Source: Cryobacterium algoricola | GTDB lineage: Bacteria; Actinomycetota; Actinomycetes; Actinomycetales; Microbacteriaceae | Assembly (NCBI RefSeq): GCF_004402485.1 | Contig: NZ_SOFG01000004.1 | Location: forward strand, 62,001-126,000 | DNA: 64,000 bases | Direction: 5' to 3' | Shown here: piece after piece, positions 15,778 to 25,281 of the stretch | How positions within the stretch are numbered: position 1 is the first letter of the stretch | Layout of the letters: the number at the start of each line of letters is the position of its first letter | Translations under genes and position numbers: made by a program | The notes under the pieces: generated by a model | Told to the model about the DNA's origin: nothing | Database searches by the model: none | What the model saw: only the letters and a program-made list of their open reading frames with translations

Positions 15778-18700
15778 GTGGCGCGAGAGGCGCTGACCCT
15801 CAGCGAACTCGCGAGGGTCGGCTTCGCTGAACTCGGTGAGGTCCGGGCGTGCCTCGATGAGGTCGCGAGCCGTGGTGGGCCGGATTCGGCGGAACTTTTG
15901 CCGTTGCTCGCTCGCACGGCGAGCCCGGACGCAGCGCTCTCCGGCCTGATCAATCTGCTCCGGCAGGCGCCGGCGGAGGTCCTGGAGCTCCTGGCCTGCC
16001 CGGGTGCGCCGGTGCGCCTCCTCCTCGTGCTCGGCGCGTCCCGTGGCCTGACCGAATTCTTCCTGCGCCACCCGGAGGAGCTCGGGGTCCTGGCCGTCCG
16101 GTCACCGGCCCTTCCCGGACCCGAGGAACTCACGAGCGACCTGCTCGCCGCGGTCGGGGCCGTCGACGGCTTCGCGTCTCTCGTCGACGATGCCGGCTGG
16201 GTTGCGCTGCGGGTGCGGTATCGGCGAAGGCTCGCGGAGGTGGCGGCGTTCGATCTCGAACAGGCCGACCCGGTCGCCGGCCTCGACGGCGTCGCCAGGG
16301 CGCTGTCCGATCTCGCCGCCGCCGCGCTGGAGGGGTCCCTCGCCGTTGCGCGCACGATGGTGTCCGCACCCGTTGCCGCCCCCGGTGTCTTCCCCGTCGA
16401 GCAGGTACGCTCCACCCGGCTTGCCGTGATCGGCATGGGCAAGGCTGGCGCCAGGGAGCTCAACTACGTCAGCGACGTCGACGTCATCTTCGTCGCGGAG
16501 GCCGACCCCGACACGGGGCTCGAATCCGGCCGTGCCGTCGACATCGCGACCCGGCTTGCGATCCTGCTGATGCGCGGCCTCAACCAGCCGACGCTCGAGC
16601 CGGAGCTCTGGGAGGTCGACCCGAACCTGCGGCCGGAGGGAAAGTCGGGGGCGCTCGTGCGGTCGCTGGACTCTCACATCGCGTACTACGAGCGGTGGGC
16701 GAAGAGCTGGGAGTTCCAGGCCCTGCTCAAGGCGAGGCCGCTCGCCGGCCATGCCGGGCTCGGCGAACGGTACCTCGCCGCGGTCGGACCGAAGGTGTGG
16801 ACGAGCGCCAGCCGGGAGAACTTCGTCGAGTCGGTGCAGCGGATGCGTGAGCGGGTGACCGACAACATCCCCGATGACGAGGTCGACATTCAGCTGAAGC
16901 TCGGCCCTGGCGGGCTGCGCGACATCGAATTCACCGTCCAGCTTCTCCAGCTCGTTCACGGGCAGGCCGACGTGGGGGTGCGACAGGCCGGGACGCTCCC
17001 CGCACTCGCCGCACTCGCCGAGTCCGGCTATGTCGGGCGTGCGGAAGCGGCGGAATTCTCCCAGGACTACCGGGTCCTCCGGTTGATGGAACACCGCCTG
17101 CAGCTGTACCGGCTGCGCCGCACCCACCTTGTGCCGCGCGACGAGGCGAGCCTGCGCATCCTCGCCCGTGCTACCGGGCTCGCCTCGGGTGCCGCCCAGC
17201 TCAGCACGCGCTGGGCGGACACGAAACGCCGGGTGCGCGGGCTGCACGAGCGGCTCTTCTACCGGCCGTTGCTCTCCGCCGTTGCCGCTCTCCCCGACGG
17301 GGAACTGGTCCTCACGAGCGCGCAGGCGGAGGCCAGGCTTGCGGCAATCGGGTTCCGTGACACCAAGGGCGCATTCGCCCATATCGCGGCGCTCACCGGG
17401 GGCGTGTCCCGGCGGGCGGCGATCCAGCGCCACCTCCTTCCCGTGCTCCTGAAGTGGTTCTCGGAAGGTGCGGACCCCGACTACGGGCTGCTGGCCTTCC
17501 GGCGCCTCAGCGACAGCCTCGGCTCGACATACTGGTTCCTGCGGATGCTCCGCGACTCCTCCGGCGCCGCCGAACGACTCACCCGGGTGCTGTCCTCGTC
17601 CCGGTTCGTCGGCGAACTGCTCGAGACGATTCCGGAGTCGGTCGCGTGGCTCGAGAACGAGAACGACCTGCGCCCGCGGCCCCTTGCCGTGCTGCGCGAA
17701 GAGACCCGGGCGGTCCTGGCGCGTCACCAGACGCCGGATGCCGCGGCATCCGTCCTCCGTACGGCCCGGCGCCGCGAGATCCTGCGCCTGGCGTTCTCGT
17801 CCATCCTCGGCCGGATCAGCATCGATCAGCTCGCGACGGGCCTGACCGACGTCACCGCGACCGTGATCGAGGGTGTCACCGCGGCGATCCGCGGCACCGG
17901 CCTCCGGGGCGAGCCGGACGGGGACGCCGACGGCATCGAGTTCGCGGTGATCGGCATGGGCCGGTTCGGGGGGGCGGAGCTCGGCTTCGGCTCAGACGCC
18001 GACGTGATGTACGTGTTCCGGGCGGGAGCCGTCACGGGCGAGGCCGCTCACGCCCGCGCGATGTTCATCGCCCGGGAGCTCAAACGTCTCACCGAGGACA
18101 GCCGACTTCCGCTCGACCTCGACCTCGGGCTGCGCCCGGAGGGCAAGAACGGAGCCGTCGCCCGGTCCCTCGACTCGTACGAGGCGTACTACCGGCGCTG
18201 GTCGCTGACCTGGGAGGCGCAGGCGCTGCTCAGGGGCAGGGGCGTCGCCGGCGATGCCCGGCTGCTCGCCGACTTCGAGACCCTCGCCGACTCCGTGCGT
18301 TTCCCGCTGGCGATCGATGACCAGGCGGTCCGCGAGATCAAGCGGATGAAGGCGCGCGTCGAGAAGGAACGGTTGCCGCAGGGCGCGGACCCGAACCGGC
18401 ACCTCAAGCTCGGCCGCGGCTCGCTCAGCGACGTGGAGTGGTTCGTGCAGCTGCTGCAGTTGCAGCACGCCGCCGCGATCCCGGAGCTGCGCACGCACTC
18501 GACCCTCGGCGCCCTGCACGCGGCCGCGCGCGCCGGGCTCGTGAGCGACGCGGACGCCGAGACCCTCCGGGCGGCGTGGGTTTTCGCATCCCGCTGTCGT
18601 TCCGCGATGACCCTGTGGATGAACCGGACCGCGGACACCCTCCCGACCGACCGCATCCAGCTCGAGGGAATCGCCCGGATCCTCGAATACCCGCCGGGCT

Positions 18701-18810
18701 CCGCCAACCGGCTTGAGGACGACTACCTCGCCGTCACCCGGCGTGCCCGCGCCGTCTTCGAGCGTCGATTCTACGGTCCTGTCGAGCACGCGGGGCCTTT
18801 CGCCGGCTGA
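15778..18810 (+). CDS. glnE: Bifunctional glutamine synthetase adenylyltransferase / adenylyl-removing enzyme
   Basis: Controls GlnA1 by adding or phosphorolytically removing AMP on a tyrosine. At 1010 residues it has two nucleotidyltransferase domains. The N-terminal one (deadenylylation) has GMGKAGARELNYVSDVDVIF near 218-240, and the C-terminal one (adenylylation) has GMGRFGGAELGFGSDADVMY near 725-747. Both keep the D-x-D pair. The GTG start lies six bases after glnA2, with the preceding glnA2 end providing no clear ribosome site, so coupling is likely. Its substrate glnA is convergent just downstream, so substrate and modifier are neighbours. Confidence 0.96.
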   Translation: MAREALTLSELARVGFAELGEVRACLDEVASRGGPDSAELLPLLARTASPDAALSGLINLLRQAPAEVLELLACPGAPVRLLLVLGASRGLTEFFLRHPEELGVLAVRSPALPGPEELTSDLLAAVGAVDGFASLVDDAGWVALRVRYRRRLAEVAAFDLEQADPVAGLDGVARALSDLAAAALEGSLAVARTMVSAPVAAPGVFPVEQVRSTRLAVIGMGKAGARELNYVSDVDVIFVAEADPDTGLESGRAVDIATRLAILLMRGLNQPTLEPELWEVDPNLRPEGKSGALVRSLDSHIAYYERWAKSWEFQALLKARPLAGHAGLGERYLAAVGPKVWTSASRENFVESVQRMRERVTDNIPDDEVDIQLKLGPGGLRDIEFTVQLLQLVHGQADVGVRQAGTLPALAALAESGYVGRAEAAEFSQDYRVLRLMEHRLQLYRLRRTHLVPRDEASLRILARATGLASGAAQLSTRWADTKRRVRGLHERLFYRPLLSAVAALPDGELVLTSAQAEARLAAIGFRDTKGAFAHIAALTGGVSRRAAIQRHLLPVLLKWFSEGADPDYGLLAFRRLSDSLGSTYWFLRMLRDSSGAAERLTRVLSSSRFVGELLETIPESVAWLENENDLRPRPLAVLREETRAVLARHQTPDAAASVLRTARRREILRLAFSSILGRISIDQLATGLTDVTATVIEGVTAAIRGTGLRGEPDGDADGIEFAVIGMGRFGGAELGFGSDADVMYVFRAGAVTGEAAHARAMFIARELKRLTEDSRLPLDLDLGLRPEGKNGAVARSLDSYEAYYRRWSLTWEAQALLRGRGVAGDARLLADFETLADSVRFPLAIDDQAVREIKRMKARVEKERLPQGADPNRHLKLGRGSLSDVEWFVQLLQLQHAAAIPELRTHSTLGALHAAARAGLVSDADAETLRAAWVFASRCRSAMTLWMNRTADTLPTDRIQLEGIARILEYPPGSANRLEDDYLAVTRRARAVFERRFYGPVEHAGPFAG

Positions 18811-18825
18811 CCGCTGCAACGACGA

Positions 18826-18855
18826 ACGGGTCGTACCCCGGAAGGTACGACCCGT
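18826..18855. terminator. Bidirectional terminator between glnE and glnA
   Basis: A perfect 12-bp stem, ACGGGTCGTACC (18826-18837) with GGTACGACCCGT (18844-18855), and a 6-nt loop. It is placed between the convergent stop codons; the flanks are not T-rich. Confidence 0.75.
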
Positions 18856-18876
18856 CATGGTCAGGCGCGGTGCGGT

Positions 18877-20301
18877 TTAGACCCCGTAGTACAGTTCGTA
18901 CTCGAACGGGTGCGGACGCTGGGCGAGCGGCTTGATCTCCTGCTCGCGCTTGAAGCTGACCCAGGTTTCGATCAGTTCCGGCGTGAACACGTTGCCGGCG
19001 AGGAGGAAGTCGTGGTCGGCTTCGAGGGCCAGCAGCGCCTCCTCGAGGGAAGCGGGAACCTGGGGGATGTTCTTGGCTTCTTCGGGCGGGAGCTCGTAGA
19101 GGTCCTTGTCGACGGGCTCGTGCGGTTCGATCCGGTTCTTGATCCCGTCGAGGCCGGCCATCAGCTGGGCGGCGAAGGCGAGGTACGGGTTGCCGGAGGC
19201 GTCGGGCGCACGGAATTCGATGCGCTTGGCCTTCGGGTTGGTGCCCGTGATCGGGATGCGGATCGAGGCCGAGCGGTTACCGGCGGAGTAGACCAGGTTG
19301 ACCGGGGCTTCGAAGCCGGGGACGAGACGGTGGTAGGAGTTCACCGAGGGGTTGGTGAACGCGAGGACGGCCGGGGCGTGCTTGAGCAGGCCGCCGATGT
19401 ACCACCGGGCGATGTCGGAGAGCCCGCCGTAGCCGGCCTCGTCGTAGAAGAGCGGCTTGCCGCCGGCCCAGAGGGACTGGTGGGTGTGCATGCCGGAGCC
19501 GTTGTCGCCGAAGAGCGGCTTGGGCATGAACGTCGCCGTCTTGCCCCATTCGTGCGCCGTGTTCTTCACGATGTACTTGAACTTGAGCAGGTCGTCCGCC
19601 GCGTGGACCATCGTGTCGAAGCGGTAGTTGATCTCGCCCTGTCCGCCGGTGCCGACCTCGTGGTGGCTGCGCTCGAGGATCAGGCCTGCGTCGATGAGCT
19701 TGAGGCAGATGTCGTCACGCATGTCGACGTGCTGGTCGACGGGGCTGACGGGGAAGTAGCCGCCCTTGTACGGGGTCTTGTTGGCGAGGTTGCCGCCCTC
19801 TTCCTTCTTGCCGGAGTTCCAGGCGCCTTCGCTGGAGTCCACGGCGTAGAAGCTCGAGTACTGGTTCACTTCGTAGCGCACGTCGTCGAAGATGTAGAAC
19901 TCGGCTTCGGGGGCGAAGAACGCGGTGTCGGCGATGCCGGTCGACTCGAGGTACTTCTCGGCCTTCTTCGCGACCTGGCGGGGATCCTTGGAGTAGATCT
20001 CGCCGTTGCGCGGGTTGTAGATGTCGAAGAGCATAATCAGCGTGCGCTCGGCGCGGAAAGCGTCGACGTATGCCGTCGTCACGTCCGGGATGAGCTGCAT
20101 GTCCGACTCGTGGATGGACGCGAAGCCGCGGATCGATGAACCGTCGAACATCTGCCCGACCGTGAAGAATTCCTCATCGACGGTCGACGCGGGGATGTTG
20201 AAGTGCTGCTGCACACCGGGAAGATCGGTGAAGCGAATGTCAAGAAACTTGACGTCAGTGTCCTTGATGAACTTGAGTACTTCTGACGAATCGCGGAACA
20301 T
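18877..20301 (-). CDS. glnA: Glutamine synthetase, type I (main nitrogen-assimilation enzyme)
   Basis: 474 residues, the dodecameric GSI-beta type. Motifs: [68 protein letters not shown] and NRSASIRIP. The adenylylation site is present: Tyr402 in [10 protein letters not shown], which is what GlnE acts on. GGAGT precedes the ATG, and unlike many neighbours it has a real leader. The promoter (TGTGAC / GTATTA on the plus strand, 17-bp spacer) overlaps a four-part GlnR-type box, so nitrogen-dependent activation is likely. Confidence 0.97.
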   Translation of the reverse strand: MFRDSSEVLKFIKDTDVKFLDIRFTDLPGVQQHFNIPASTVDEEFFTVGQMFDGSSIRGFASIHESDMQLIPDVTTAYVDAFRAERTLIMLFDIYNPRNGEIYSKDPRQVAKKAEKYLESTGIADTAFFAPEAEFYIFDDVRYEVNQYSSFYAVDSSEGAWNSGKKEEGGNLANKTPYKGGYFPVSPVDQHVDMRDDICLKLIDAGLILERSHHEVGTGGQGEINYRFDTMVHAADDLLKFKYIVKNTAHEWGKTATFMPKPLFGDNGSGMHTHQSLWAGGKPLFYDEAGYGGLSDIARWYIGGLLKHAPAVLAFTNPSVNSYHRLVPGFEAPVNLVYSAGNRSASIRIPITGTNPKAKRIEFRAPDASGNPYLAFAAQLMAGLDGIKNRIEPHEPVDKDLYELPPEEAKNIPQVPASLEEALLALEADHDFLLAGNVFTPELIETWVSFKREQEIKPLAQRPHPFEYELYYGV

Positions 20302-20379
20302 GCGGTTTTACTCCAAACGACGAGGGCGTTAATGACAGAAAGTCGCGCACGGCGGCTACCCAGAGAGTATTACGGCGGC

Positions 20380-20417
20380 ATTACTCAACTGTGACGACTT
20401 TGTTTCTCACATGTTAC
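20380..20417 (-). promoter_or_regulatory. GlnR-type nitrogen-control box upstream of glnA
   Basis: Read on the minus strand: GTAAC, n6, GAAAC, n6, GTCAC, n6, GTAAT. That is the actinobacterial GlnR pattern GTnAC-n6-GAAAC repeated twice, the last half-site being degenerate. On the plus strand the elements are GTTAC 20413-20417, GTTTC 20402-20406, GTGAC 20391-20395 and ATTAC 20380-20384. The box ends 78 bp upstream of the glnA ATG. It overlaps a -35/-10 pair (20390-20395 and 20367-20372), and also the -35 position of the divergent RDD gene. Confidence 0.75.
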
Positions 20418-20445
20418 AGGCGGTGCCCTTGGCTAGGATCGTCCC

Positions 20446-20889
20446 GTGCCTCCCTCTGCCTCCCCGCCGACCACCTTCGGACAGCTCCCGCCGAGCAGAT
20501 GGCCGGGGGAGCGGCTCGGGCTTCCCGACGAGGGCCCGCTGTCGGTCGGCCGTGTCGGGCGCCGGATGCTGGGACTCCTGATCGACTACGCCCTCGCGAT
20601 GGCGCTGGCCTTCGCGGTGTTCCGCTACACCTTCCTCGACTACAACGGCTTCGTCGTGACGGGGACCTATGTCCTGCTCCAGGTCCTGTTCATCCCGACG
20701 ATCGGCGGCAGCATCGGCCACCGCCTCGTCGGACTTCGCGTCATCCCCCTCGCGGGCGGCTGGGTCGGGCCGTGGCGGCCCATCGTGCGTTCCGTGCTGC
20801 TCGGCCTGGCCTTCCCGGCGCTGGTCTGGGACTCGGACCAGCGCGGCTTCCACGACAAGGTGGCCGGAACCGTCCTCGTCCGGGGCTGA
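20446..20889 (+). CDS. RDD family membrane protein
   Basis: 147 residues with an N-terminal proline-rich stretch and three hydrophobic segments: MLGLLIDYALAMALAFAVF, TGTYVLLQVLFIPTIGG and SVLLGLAFPALVW. The RDD signature is relaxed here to VGRRMLGLLIDYALA, with the family-typical DxxxRGFHDKVAGTVLV at the end. Function is unknown; some RDD proteins act as ion antiporters. The GTG start has TAGGAT 6 nt upstream (leaderless). The glnA GlnR box lies over the expected -35. Confidence 0.85.
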   Translation: MPPSASPPTTFGQLPPSRWPGERLGLPDEGPLSVGRVGRRMLGLLIDYALAMALAFAVFRYTFLDYNGFVVTGTYVLLQVLFIPTIGGSIGHRLVGLRVIPLAGGWVGPWRPIVRSVLLGLAFPALVWDSDQRGFHDKVAGTVLVRG

Positions 20890-20927
20890 GCCGCGCGCTC
20901 GGCGGAGCGGGCTCCGCTTAACGCAAG

Positions 20928-20954
20928 AACCCCTCGTCGTGACGACGAGGGGTT
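20928..20954. terminator. Bidirectional terminator between RDD gene and DUF4191 gene
   Basis: A 27-bp perfect palindrome: AACCCCTCGTCG (20928-20939), loop TGA, then CGACGAGGGGTT (20943-20954). It lies between convergent genes. Confidence 0.85.
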
Positions 20955-20985
20955 GCGGACGTGCGGAATGGACGGGTGAACGAGC

Positions 20986-21696
20986 CTAGTTGCCGCGCTG
21001 CGGGCGGGCCTTGGTCGGATCGACGCCCTTCGGGATCGGAAGCTTCTTCGTGATCGAGCTCAGCCGGTTGTTGACGGCGAGCACCTCTGCCTTGGTCAGG
21101 CTCGGCTTGATCTTGCGCAGGCGACTCGCAAGCTTGTGCAACGGCACGGCGTCGGAATCGGGGCCGACCGAAATCACCGTGACGGGAACATGGCCGCCGA
21201 GGCGGGTGACCGTGCGGCGTTCCTCGTCGAGCATGCGCGCGGTCCGCGTGCGCGGGCCCTCGCTGATCAGGACGACGCCGCCGCGACCGACGGCGCGGTA
21301 GACCGCGTCCTGGGTCTTGCCGTTGACGGCGATCGGCATCTCGCTGCCGACCCAGCCGCCCTTGAGGGAACTGCGCAGCACGGCGCCGACGGCGCCGGGC
21401 TGGCCTTCGATCTGGGAGTAGGCGGCTTTCTCCGCGCGGCGGCCGAGAATGATCAGCACGGCGAGCACCCCGGCGAGGAGCCCGGCGATGATCCAGAGCA
21501 CGAGCGTGAGGACGTTGCCGTCCGTCGCAAGGATCGCGACGACGATCGAGGCCACGAGCGGCACGAAGAAGCCCACGAGGAGGAGCGGAACGATTTTGGA
21601 ATCGTACCGCCGGGTCATCTGGAACACCTGCCACATCTGCTTGATGCGGCCGGGTTCCTTGTGGGGTTTGGGAGTCTTGTCCTTGCTGCGTGCCAT
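20986..21696 (-). CDS. DUF4191 domain-containing membrane protein
   Basis: 236 residues. A basic cytoplasmic N-terminus (MARSKDKTPKPHKEPGRIKQM) is followed by two membrane segments (IVPLLLVGFFVPLVASIVVAIL and VLWIIAGLLAGVLAVLIIL) and a cytoplasmic C-terminal domain of ~145 residues. The family is conserved beside lipA in actinobacteria, but its role is unknown. TAAACT lies 7 nt before the ATG, inside the 3' end of lipA, so it may have its own leaderless message as well as readthrough from lipB-lipA. Confidence 0.88.
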   Translation of the reverse strand: MARSKDKTPKPHKEPGRIKQMWQVFQMTRRYDSKIVPLLLVGFFVPLVASIVVAILATDGNVLTLVLWIIAGLLAGVLAVLIILGRRAEKAAYSQIEGQPGAVGAVLRSSLKGGWVGSEMPIAVNGKTQDAVYRAVGRGGVVLISEGPRTRTARMLDEERRTVTRLGGHVPVTVISVGPDSDAVPLHKLASRLRKIKPSLTKAEVLAVNNRLSSITKKLPIPKGVDPTKARPQRGN

Positions 21697-21706
21697 GGTG
21701 TCGAGT

Positions 21707-22759
21707 TTACCGAGTCGCCAGAATCTCCGATGACCGATTTTCGGTCGAGTCAGCGACGATACCGCCGGGGCGGGCGACGGCCTGGGCGAACCCGAGCGAG
21801 GCATCCGCCAGGTGACGGAGTTCGGCGGGCACCTCACGGTTCGTCTTGAGCATCGATTGAGCCCAGAGACGTCCTGCCCGGTAGGACGACCGCACGAGCG
21901 GTCCGGAGAGCACGCCGAGGAATCCGATGGCCTCCGCCTCCTCATTGAGCTCGACGAATTCCTCCGGCCTGACCCAGCGTGCGACGGGCAGATGCCGGGC
22001 GCTCGGCCGCAGGTACTGGGTGATCGTGATGATGTCGGTGCCGGCGTCGTGGAGGTCCTGGAGCGCCTGGCTGACCTCGGCGCGTTCCTCGCCCATGCCG
22101 AGGATCAGGTTCGACTTGGTGATGAGGCCGGCGTTTCGGCCCTGCGTGATGACGTCGAGGGAACGGTCGTAGCGGAAGGCCGGGCGGATGCGCTTGAAGA
22201 TGCGCGGAACCGTCTCGACATTGTGCGCGAAGACCTCCGGCTTCGCGGAGAACACCTCGCCCAGGAGGTCGGGGTTGCCCGAGAAGTCGGGGACGAGGAT
22301 TTCGACCCCGGTACCGGGGCTCTGGGCGTGGATCTGCCGGATGGTCTCGGCGTACAGCCAGGCACCTTCGTCGGGAAGGTCGTCGCGGGCGACGCCCGTC
22401 ACGGTCGCGTACCGCAGGTTCATCGCGACGACGGACTCCGCGACCCTTCTCGGTTCGTCGGTGTCGTAGTCAGCGGGCTTGCCCGTGTCGATCTGGCAGA
22501 AGTCGCAGCGCCGGGTGCACTGGGAACCACCGATGAGGAAGGTGGCCTCGCGGTCCTCCCAGCACTCGAAGATGTTCGGGCAGCCGGCCTCCTGGCACAC
22601 GGTGTGCAGGTTCTCGCCCTTGACGAGGTCCTGGAGCTTGCGGTACTCCGGTCCCATCTTGGCGACCGTCTTGATCCAGGCCGGTTTGCGTTCGATGGGC
22701 GATTCCATGTTGCGGATCTCGAGCCGAAGCATCTTGCGGCCCTCGGGCACGGCGCTCAT
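21707..22759 (-). CDS. lipA: Lipoyl synthase
   Basis: A radical-SAM enzyme that inserts two sulfur atoms into protein-bound octanoyl groups. It has 350 residues. The auxiliary cluster cysteines are C55, C60 and C66 ([12 protein letters not shown]), the radical-SAM cysteines are C81, C85 and C88 (CTRRCDFC), and the conserved serine ligand is in RSSYRAG near the end. It overlaps lipB by 4 bp (ATGA), so translation is coupled. Its targets include the E2 subunit encoded at 25-27 kb. Confidence 0.97.
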   Translation of the reverse strand: MSAVPEGRKMLRLEIRNMESPIERKPAWIKTVAKMGPEYRKLQDLVKGENLHTVCQEAGCPNIFECWEDREATFLIGGSQCTRRCDFCQIDTGKPADYDTDEPRRVAESVVAMNLRYATVTGVARDDLPDEGAWLYAETIRQIHAQSPGTGVEILVPDFSGNPDLLGEVFSAKPEVFAHNVETVPRIFKRIRPAFRYDRSLDVITQGRNAGLITKSNLILGMGEERAEVSQALQDLHDAGTDIITITQYLRPSARHLPVARWVRPEEFVELNEEAEAIGFLGVLSGPLVRSSYRAGRLWAQSMLKTNREVPAELRHLADASLGFAQAVARPGGIVADSTENRSSEILATR

Positions 22760-23391
22760 GAGGCGGCCACCAGTTCCGCGGCGAAACGGGCCCGGATCGG
22801 TTCCACCAGCTGTTCCGGCGTCACCTCCCTGCCGAGGACGCGGGAGATCGTGGTGACTCCGGCGTCGCGGATCCCGCAGGCGATGATGTGCTCGTACGGT
22901 TCGAGGGAGTTGGTGCAATTGAGCGCGAAGCCGTGCATGGTCACCCCTTCGGCAACTCGGATTCCGATGGCGGCGATTTTGTCCTCGAAGCCCGGCTGGC
23001 CGACCCACACCCCGGACCGTCCGGCGACGCGGCGGCCGTCGACCCCGAGCCCGGCGAGGACGTCGATGAGGATGCCTTCGAGGCGTCGCACATAGCCGAC
23101 GACGTCGATGGGTTCGGCGAGGCGGAGGATCGGATACCCGACGAGCTGGCCGGGGCCGTGCCAGGTGATCTTGCCGCCCCTGTCGGTGTCGATGACCGGG
23201 GTTCCGTCCGTCGGCCGTTCCTCGGCCGACGTGCGTCTGCCCGCGGTGTACACGGCGGGATGTTCGAGGAAGATGACGGTGTCCGGGCGTTCCCCGGAAA
23301 CAACGGCACGATGGACGGTGCGTTGGAGCTCAAGGCCCACGAGATACGGCACGGAGTTGGCGCTTAGCCCCGCGACGAGAAAGTCGAGCAT
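22756..23391 (-). CDS. lipB: Octanoyltransferase (lipoate biosynthesis)
   Basis: Moves the octanoyl group from acyl carrier protein to the lipoyl domains of E2 enzymes. It has 211 residues. Signature segments are [19 protein letters not shown] (His and Gly pocket), [20 protein letters not shown] (catalytic Lys in the DKIA segment) and [21 protein letters not shown] (catalytic Cys). First gene of the lipB-lipA-(DUF4191) run. TAGACT lies 6 nt before the ATG, consistent with a leaderless transcript. Confidence 0.96.
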   Translation of the reverse strand: MLDFLVAGLSANSVPYLVGLELQRTVHRAVVSGERPDTVIFLEHPAVYTAGRRTSAEERPTDGTPVIDTDRGGKITWHGPGQLVGYPILRLAEPIDVVGYVRRLEGILIDVLAGLGVDGRRVAGRSGVWVGQPGFEDKIAAIGIRVAEGVTMHGFALNCTNSLEPYEHIIACGIRDAGVTTISRVLGREVTPEQLVEPIRARFAAELVAAS

Positions 23392-23502
23392 GGGGCCAGT
23401 CTAGGTCAGCCCGTCCTCACCAGCGACCGGATCCGCCGGACTGTGCACAGCCGGCCCGGAGCGGGCCGTCCGCGCCTCCCACGGGACGATCATCGGCGCG
23501 TG

Positions 23503-25224
23503 ATGAGACGTGCGGAAGGTCGGAAGCGCAGGTCGTCTGGCAGGGAGTCCGGTGCCGGGGCGACAGCCACGGAGGCGCAGGCAGCGGATGCCGGCGGAAG
23601 CGTCGCCGGCTTCCGGGTCCTGAGGCGCATCGCCGCTGGGGCCCGGTGCGACGTCTACCTCGGGGCGTCGGCCGCGGCCGGGACGGACGGTCACCGGGAC
23701 GTCGTCGTTCTCAAGGTGTTCCGCTCCGCACCCGGCGTCGGAACCGGTGATGGCACCGGTGACGGCACTGGGAGCCGCAGCACAGACGACGCTGCCATCG
23801 ACGACGCGGCCATCGACAGGGAGGTGCGCGCTCTCGAGGCTATCCCGGACGGCGGGGTGGGCCGGTTGCTGGACGTTGCGACGCTGCCGGACGGGCGGAT
23901 CTGCCTCGTCCTGGCCGAGGACCGCGGTGGATCCCTCGGGCAGATCCTGGCAGGCGAGCGATTGCTGGACCCGGGGGAGGTGGTCACGATCCTGGCTCCC
24001 GTGCTCGCGGCGGTGGCGCGCCTGTACGACCGGGGCTGGGTGCATCCGGGAATCGGTGCCGGTCGGATTCGTTTCGACGGCGCGGGGCGACCCGTCGTCG
24101 GAGGTCTGGGCGGCTTGCGGGATCTGCCGCCGCCGGGCCGGGCCCGGGAAGAACTGCTCGAGGAGGCCCGGTGCGCCTGCGGTGACCTGGTGCAGGCCGT
24201 TCTCGACCGGGTCGCGGACCGCGGACAGCCGGCGTCAACGGCGCTGTTCGCCGCCTGGCGGTCCGGCTCCTACCGGGAAGCACTTGCCGGGCTCGAGCGG
24301 GCGCTGTTCGAGTGGTCTCCCGCCGCGCCGGTCCGGCTCGGCGAGCACGAGGTCGGTCCCGGTGACGCGGAGCCGACGGCGCCCAGAAGGCTTCCTCCCG
24401 GCCCCGACGCGCTGACCCGCCTCGGGGCGGCGCTGGACACGCGCGCCGGACCGCTGCTGCGGGGGTGGGCCGTTCGTGTCGCCGGAACCATCGGAGCACG
24501 GCTGACGGCACGCCGGCGCGAGGGGCCGGCTGGCCGGGCGAAGCGCGGCCGGGCGGCGCACGCACTTCCCCCTCGACCGAAGCCGGGTCGTGAGCGGACG
24601 GCAGGGGCCTCGACGCGGCGGGGAACGTGGAGAGCCGCGGACGACACTGCACGCTGGCGGCGCCGCGGCCTGGTCCTGTCCGGCACGTTCCTCGTCGTCG
24701 TCCTGCTCGTCGGAGCCTGGACGGCGCTCGCCCCGCCGGCAGCCGGTCCGGCCCCGGAGCCGTCGTCGCACGGCTCGGCTTCTCCCCGGCCAACCGGCGG
24801 GAGCGGTGAGGTGTCCGCACCGGACCCGGTCGCGGCCGCGCCGACGACCACAGCCGACCAGGACGCCCTGCAGGGCGAGGACCCCGCTGCCGCCACCGTG
24901 GTGTTGCTGCGCCTGAGGGCCCTCTGCCTCGCCGCCGACGATCGGGACTGCCTTGCGGACCTCGCGCAACCGGGCTCTCCGGTCCTTGCCGGGGATGGCA
25001 CACTGATCGGACAAGCGCCGGACGGCGGGCAGGGGCGTGCGCCGGGAAGCGTCACGGTCGACGGCGCCGAACCGACGGTCGTCGACCGGATCGGGAATCT
25101 GGCGCTCATCGCCCTCTCAGCGAGCGGCGGGGGAGTCGCACCCGGAAACGACAAACCGGCCTCGGTCCTTGTGGTCAAGGGCGAGGCCGGTTGGCGGTTA
25201 CGCGAGTTCTTCAGTGCTGGTTAG
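23503..25224 (+). CDS. Membrane-anchored pseudokinase (Ser/Thr-kinase fold, catalytic motifs lost)
   Basis: About 573 residues. Residues 35-275 follow a protein-kinase plan: a glycine-rich loop (RRIAAGARCDVYLG), a VAIK-like lysine in VVLKVF (K71) and an alpha-C glutamate (DREVRALE). The HRD loop, however, reads HPGIGAGRIRF and the DFG position reads GGLGG, so the catalytic base, the Mg-binding Asn and the DFG Asp are all missing. A Gly-Asp-Thr-rich insert follows K71. One membrane helix (about 389-410) leads to a Pro/Ser/Thr linker and a ~120-residue extracellular domain. Starts at GTG 23443 and GTG 23500 are also possible. Divergent from lipB, convergent with sucB. Likely a scaffold or sensor rather than an enzyme; partners are unknown. 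Confidence 0.75.
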   Translation: MRRAEGRKRRSSGRESGAGATATEAQAADAGGSVAGFRVLRRIAAGARCDVYLGASAAAGTDGHRDVVVLKVFRSAPGVGTGDGTGDGTGSRSTDDAAIDDAAIDREVRALEAIPDGGVGRLLDVATLPDGRICLVLAEDRGGSLGQILAGERLLDPGEVVTILAPVLAAVARLYDRGWVHPGIGAGRIRFDGAGRPVVGGLGGLRDLPPPGRAREELLEEARCACGDLVQAVLDRVADRGQPASTALFAAWRSGSYREALAGLERALFEWSPAAPVRLGEHEVGPGDAEPTAPRRLPPGPDALTRLGAALDTRAGPLLRGWAVRVAGTIGARLTARRREGPAGRAKRGRAAHALPPRPKPGRERTAGASTRRGTWRAADDTARWRRRGLVLSGTFLVVVLLVGAWTALAPPAAGPAPEPSSHGSASPRPTGGSGEVSAPDPVAAAPTTTADQDALQGEDPAAATVVLLRLRALCLAADDRDCLADLAQPGSPVLAGDGTLIGQAPDGGQGRAPGSVTVDGAEPTVVDRIGNLALIALSASGGGVAPGNDKPASVLVVKGEAGWRLREFFSAG

Positions 25225-25247
25225 CGGCACGTGCTGGTTAGCGGAAC

Positions 25248-25281
25248 GAGCCGCCTGGCCGGACGAGCCGGCCGCCGGCTC
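25248..25281. terminator. Hairpin between pseudokinase gene and sucB
   Basis: GAGCCG (25248-25253) and GGCCGG pair with CCGGCC and CGGCTC (25276-25281) across small internal loops. It overlaps the sucB stop codon and separates convergent genes. Just upstream, a 16-bp unit with GCTGGTTAGCGG is repeated twice (25213-25246). Confidence 0.5.
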
